Positions 61,694 to 64,000 of a stretch of 64,000 nt of DNA are shown here, in pieces. Made by a program: the position numbers and the translations under genes. The stretch lies in contig NZ_JACXSI010000009.1 in assembly GCF_014712675.1 (NCBI RefSeq), positions 1 through 64,000 on the forward strand, written 5' to 3'. Position 1 is the first letter of the stretch, and every line of letters begins with the position of its first letter. A model generated the notes under the pieces. That model made no database searches. It was not told the origin of the DNA and saw only the letters and a list, made by a program, of their open reading frames with translations. The DNA is from Peribacillus faecalis. Its GTDB lineage: Bacteria; Bacillota; Bacilli; Bacillales; DSM-1321.

Positions 61694-63157
61694 TTACTCA
61701 AATCTGGAGGTAATCATTTTTTTGCGTGTATAAAAGTTAATGCCATCCTTACCGTTTACATGCATATCTCCATAAAAAGAATCCTTCCAACCCGAGAACG
61801 GAAAGAAAGCCATTGTTGCCGGTACACCTACATTAATGCCTAGCATTCCGGCATCAGCTTCTTCTCGGAATTGACGTACGGCTTTTGCATCTTTCGTATA
61901 TATGGTAGCGCCGTTTCCGTATCGTGATTTGCGAATGAATTCCAGTCCTTCATCCAAATCTTTGGCACGAAGCAAGCTAAGCACCGGCGCAAATATCTCA
62001 TCTCTCGCAATCGTCATATCCGGTTTGACTTGATCGAATATTGTTGCGCCAAGGAATGTTCCTTCCTTCATTTCATCCATCTCTTTGCGTCCGTCACGAA
62101 GCAAGGAAGCTCCTTCTTCAATCCCTTTATCAATATATTCGAGTATTTTATTTCGGTGTGATTCCCTGATAACCGGAGTCAAAAGCACCTCTTCCTCTAA
62201 TCCGTTTCCTATTATAAGCTCATCTGCTTTGTTTTTAAGCGCATTGACAAATTCATCACCATCACCAACGACAACAACGGCACTACAAGCCATGCATCGC
62301 TGTCCGGCGCTTCCGAATGCAGAGCTGATTATGTTAGCAACAGCTTTATCCATATCGGCATCCGGCATAACGATATGATGATTTTTAGCACCTGATAACG
62401 CTTGAACCCGCTTGCCGTTCGCAGCTGCGCTCTCGTATACATATTTTGCGACCGGTTGTGAACCGACGAATGAAATCGCCTTAACATCCGGATGATCCAA
62501 TAAACCATTTACGACATCATGTGCACCATGAACAATATTTAACACGCCGGCTGGTGCACCTGCCTGCGTAAACAGTTCAACTAATTCATTAGCTAATAGC
62601 GGTGTTCTTTCAGAAGGCTTTAGTACGAATGTATTGCCGCACGCAATCGCCAACGGAAACATCCATAAAGGCACCATCATTGGGAAATTGAAAGGAGTAA
62701 TACCACCTACTACGCCATGAGGATAGCGGAACATCTCTGAATCGATATCTTCTGCAATATTGGATAATGTTTCTCCCATCATATGAGTTGGTGCTCCAGC
62801 AGCAAATTCAACACATTCAATTCCTCTTTGAACTTCACCGTATGCTTCTTTGTACGCCTTCCCATTTTCTAAAACTATTAATCTCGCTAATTTTTCATGA
62901 TTTTCAGTCAGCAAATAGTGATACTTAAATAAAATGCGGGCCCGTTTCGGGACGGGCACATTTTTCCATGAATTAAACGCTTCTTTCGCTTTACTTACTG
63001 CTAAATTAACATCTTCTTTTGTGGAAATCGGAACTTTTGCCAAAACCTCTCCCGTCGCCGGATTTGGAACTTCTAATGTTTCATCTCCAAGAGCGTCTAC
63101 CCATTGACCGTTAATATAGTTTTTTAAGATAATAGTTTCTTTATTGACGACTGACAT
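61694..63157 (-). CDS. mmsA: CoA-acylating methylmalonate-semialdehyde dehydrogenase
   Basis: 487 aa. Catalytic Cys in [14 protein letters not shown] (about residues 283-296), NAD-binding [20 protein letters not shown] and the KIPE-like proline-rich C-terminal end. Family members oxidise malonate or methylmalonate semialdehyde to acetyl- or propionyl-CoA. Here it would take malonate semialdehyde made by the aminotransferase from beta-alanine. RBS AAGGAGG. Confidence 0.93.
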   Translation of the reverse strand: MSVVNKETIILKNYINGQWVDALGDETLEVPNPATGEVLAKVPISTKEDVNLAVSKAKEAFNSWKNVPVPKRARILFKYHYLLTENHEKLARLIVLENGKAYKEAYGEVQRGIECVEFAAGAPTHMMGETLSNIAEDIDSEMFRYPHGVVGGITPFNFPMMVPLWMFPLAIACGNTFVLKPSERTPLLANELVELFTQAGAPAGVLNIVHGAHDVVNGLLDHPDVKAISFVGSQPVAKYVYESAAANGKRVQALSGAKNHHIVMPDADMDKAVANIISSAFGSAGQRCMACSAVVVVGDGDEFVNALKNKADELIIGNGLEEEVLLTPVIRESHRNKILEYIDKGIEEGASLLRDGRKEMDEMKEGTFLGATIFDQVKPDMTIARDEIFAPVLSLLRAKDLDEGLEFIRKSRYGNGATIYTKDAKAVRQFREEADAGMLGINVGVPATMAFFPFSGWKDSFYGDMHVNGKDGINFYTRKKMITSRFE

Positions 63158-63220
63158 AATTACATTTCCTCCTTAAGGTGGTTTATAGTATGTATATCTT
63201 CATTTATATTCTTAGTTAAT

Positions 63221-63252
63221 GGCAATGATTCAGCCGAAACTGAATCATTGCA
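63221..63252 (-). other. Stem-loop between carbamoylase and mmsA genes
   Basis: GCAATGATTCAG and CTGAATCATTGC form a perfect hairpin; no T-run follows, so it may be a processing or stabilising element rather than a terminator. Confidence 0.5.
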
Positions 63253-63263
63253 CAAAATATATG

Positions 63264-64000
63264 CTATTTCTTTTCAAGTAACCGAAGAACCGTCTCCAGT
63301 ATGACATTTACCCCTTTTTCGCAGTCCTCCCATTCCGTCAGTTCCGTTTCACAATGGCTCTTACCATTAATACTAGGAACAAACAGCATGGCTGTTGGCA
63401 CGTAAGATGCGATAAATTGTGCGTCATGACCGGCTCCGCTCACCATTCGTTTGTTGGAATACTGCAGTTCTTCTGCTGACTGATCCAGCAATTGCAGTAA
63501 TTCATCATCGAACCATACTGTAGCGCGGTCCCATAGCTTTCTTGCTTCAATGTCACAACCCTCATTAACTGAAAGTTCAGTTAACTCTTGAATGATGGTC
63601 TCTACTTGTTTAATGGTTTCTGGATTTTTGTGGCGCGCTTCAAGTGTAAATACAATCCGGTTCGGTATGACCGTGTGTATATTCGGATAAACATTCAGCC
63701 TGCCGATTGTAAAAACAAGTTCATTGTCAATCTTGCTTAGTCTGTTTCTTGCTTCATTAATAACATCAATTGCAGTGAAAAGAGCATCCTTTCGCATTCC
63801 CATCGGTGTTGTCCCTGCATGATTGGATTCACCCGTCACCTCGAATTCATAACAAACCATACCGACAACACATTCGACGACGCCAATTGAAATCTCTTCG
63901 CTTTCAAGAATAGGACCTTGTTCAATGTGAAGTTCCAGAAATGCAGTCGCCTCTTTGAGACGGGCAGCTTCATCCCCCGCATATCCCATCGCATTTAACG
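63264..64000 (-). CDS. N-carbamoyl-amino acid hydrolase/beta-ureidopropionase (5' end outside window)
   Basis: About 245 C-terminal residues; the frame runs open through the window end. M20 carbamoylase motifs: FLELHIEQGPILE, VTGESNHAGTTPMGMRKDALF, MVSGAGHDAQFIASYVPTAML and the closing NGKSHCETELTEWED. Such enzymes cleave N-carbamoyl-beta-alanine (ureidopropionate) in reductive pyrimidine breakdown, which fits the aminotransferase and mmsA next in line. Hydantoin-derived carbamoyl amino acids are the alternative substrate. Confidence 0.88.
   Translation of the reverse strand, partial: LNAMGYAGDEAARLKEATAFLELHIEQGPILESEEISIGVVECVVGMVCYEFEVTGESNHAGTTPMGMRKDALFTAIDVINEARNRLSKIDNELVFTIGRLNVYPNIHTVIPNRIVFTLEARHKNPETIKQVETIIQELTELSVNEGCDIEARKLWDRATVWFDDELLQLLDQSAEELQYSNKRMVSGAGHDAQFIASYVPTAMLFVPSINGKSHCETELTEWEDCEKGVNVILETVLRLLEKK

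Noticed and set aside
1-64000. tRNA, rRNA, prophage, transposase and CRISPR-Cas genes
   Set aside because: I looked for their landmarks on both strands and saw none, apart from the group II intron end at 1-104.

Overview
The window is from the chromosome of an AT-rich, endospore-forming Bacillales bacterium. Evidence is the cotJABC spore-coat operon, Bacillus-type Shine-Dalgarno sites, sigma-A promoters, an L-box riboswitch and an eps-type exopolysaccharide operon carrying an apparent EAR RNA. A Planococcaceae/Lysinibacillus-like host is my guess; nothing here fixes the species.

Layout. 1-1422: 5' end of a group IIC intron sitting just behind the terminator of cotJABC. 1421-9715: most of a paeninodin-type lasso-peptide cluster, all on the minus strand. 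In transcription order it has cyclase C, precursor A1, nucleotidyltransferase N, a dead transporter fragment, kinase K, protease B2, exporter D, two further precursors A2 and A3, and a GNAT protein. 9725-41866: a roughly 32 kb minus-strand exopolysaccharide operon. It holds a Wzz/BY-kinase pair, EAR RNA, dehydratase, GalU, twelve glycosyltransferases, a Wzy-like polymerase, GalE, an EpsLMN-like trio, a SinR homologue, a pyruvyltransferase, acyltransferases, a Wzx flippase and a GtrA/GtrB set. 41892-42185: the missing lasso gene B1 (PqqD-like RRE), as first gene of that operon. 42486-50528: a GIY-YIG protein, an amino-acid permease under a lysine riboswitch, an EAL phosphodiesterase, a TPR regulator paired with a five-repeat secreted peptide (RRNPP-type quorum sensing), and galU2-rfbB-rfbC. 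50730-60197: ordinary chromosomal genes (two polysaccharide deacetylases, VOC protein, soluble chemoreceptor, YebC, lipoprotein, HIT protein, two membrane proteins, metallophosphoesterase) plus an unidentified structured RNA. 60251-64000: aminotransferase, mmsA and a carbamoylase, which look like a beta-alanine/reductive pyrimidine degradation route.

Main result. Three promoters (in front of B1-eps, in front of the lasso C gene, and in front of lasso K) each carry a GTTC-N8-GAAC inverted repeat just downstream of the -10. It is built of SinR-like half-sites (GTTCTTT/AAAGAAC), and a SinR homologue is encoded inside the same cluster. Together with the displaced B1 gene, this suggests that lasso-peptide synthesis and biofilm matrix form one physically interleaved, SinR-type co-regulated unit. 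Lasso precursors A2 and A3 share the leader and the C-terminal acid-Ser of A1. They have Cys pairs, and A3 lacks any acid able to close a lasso ring. The second system of interest is the RRNPP regulator with its five-copy peptide.
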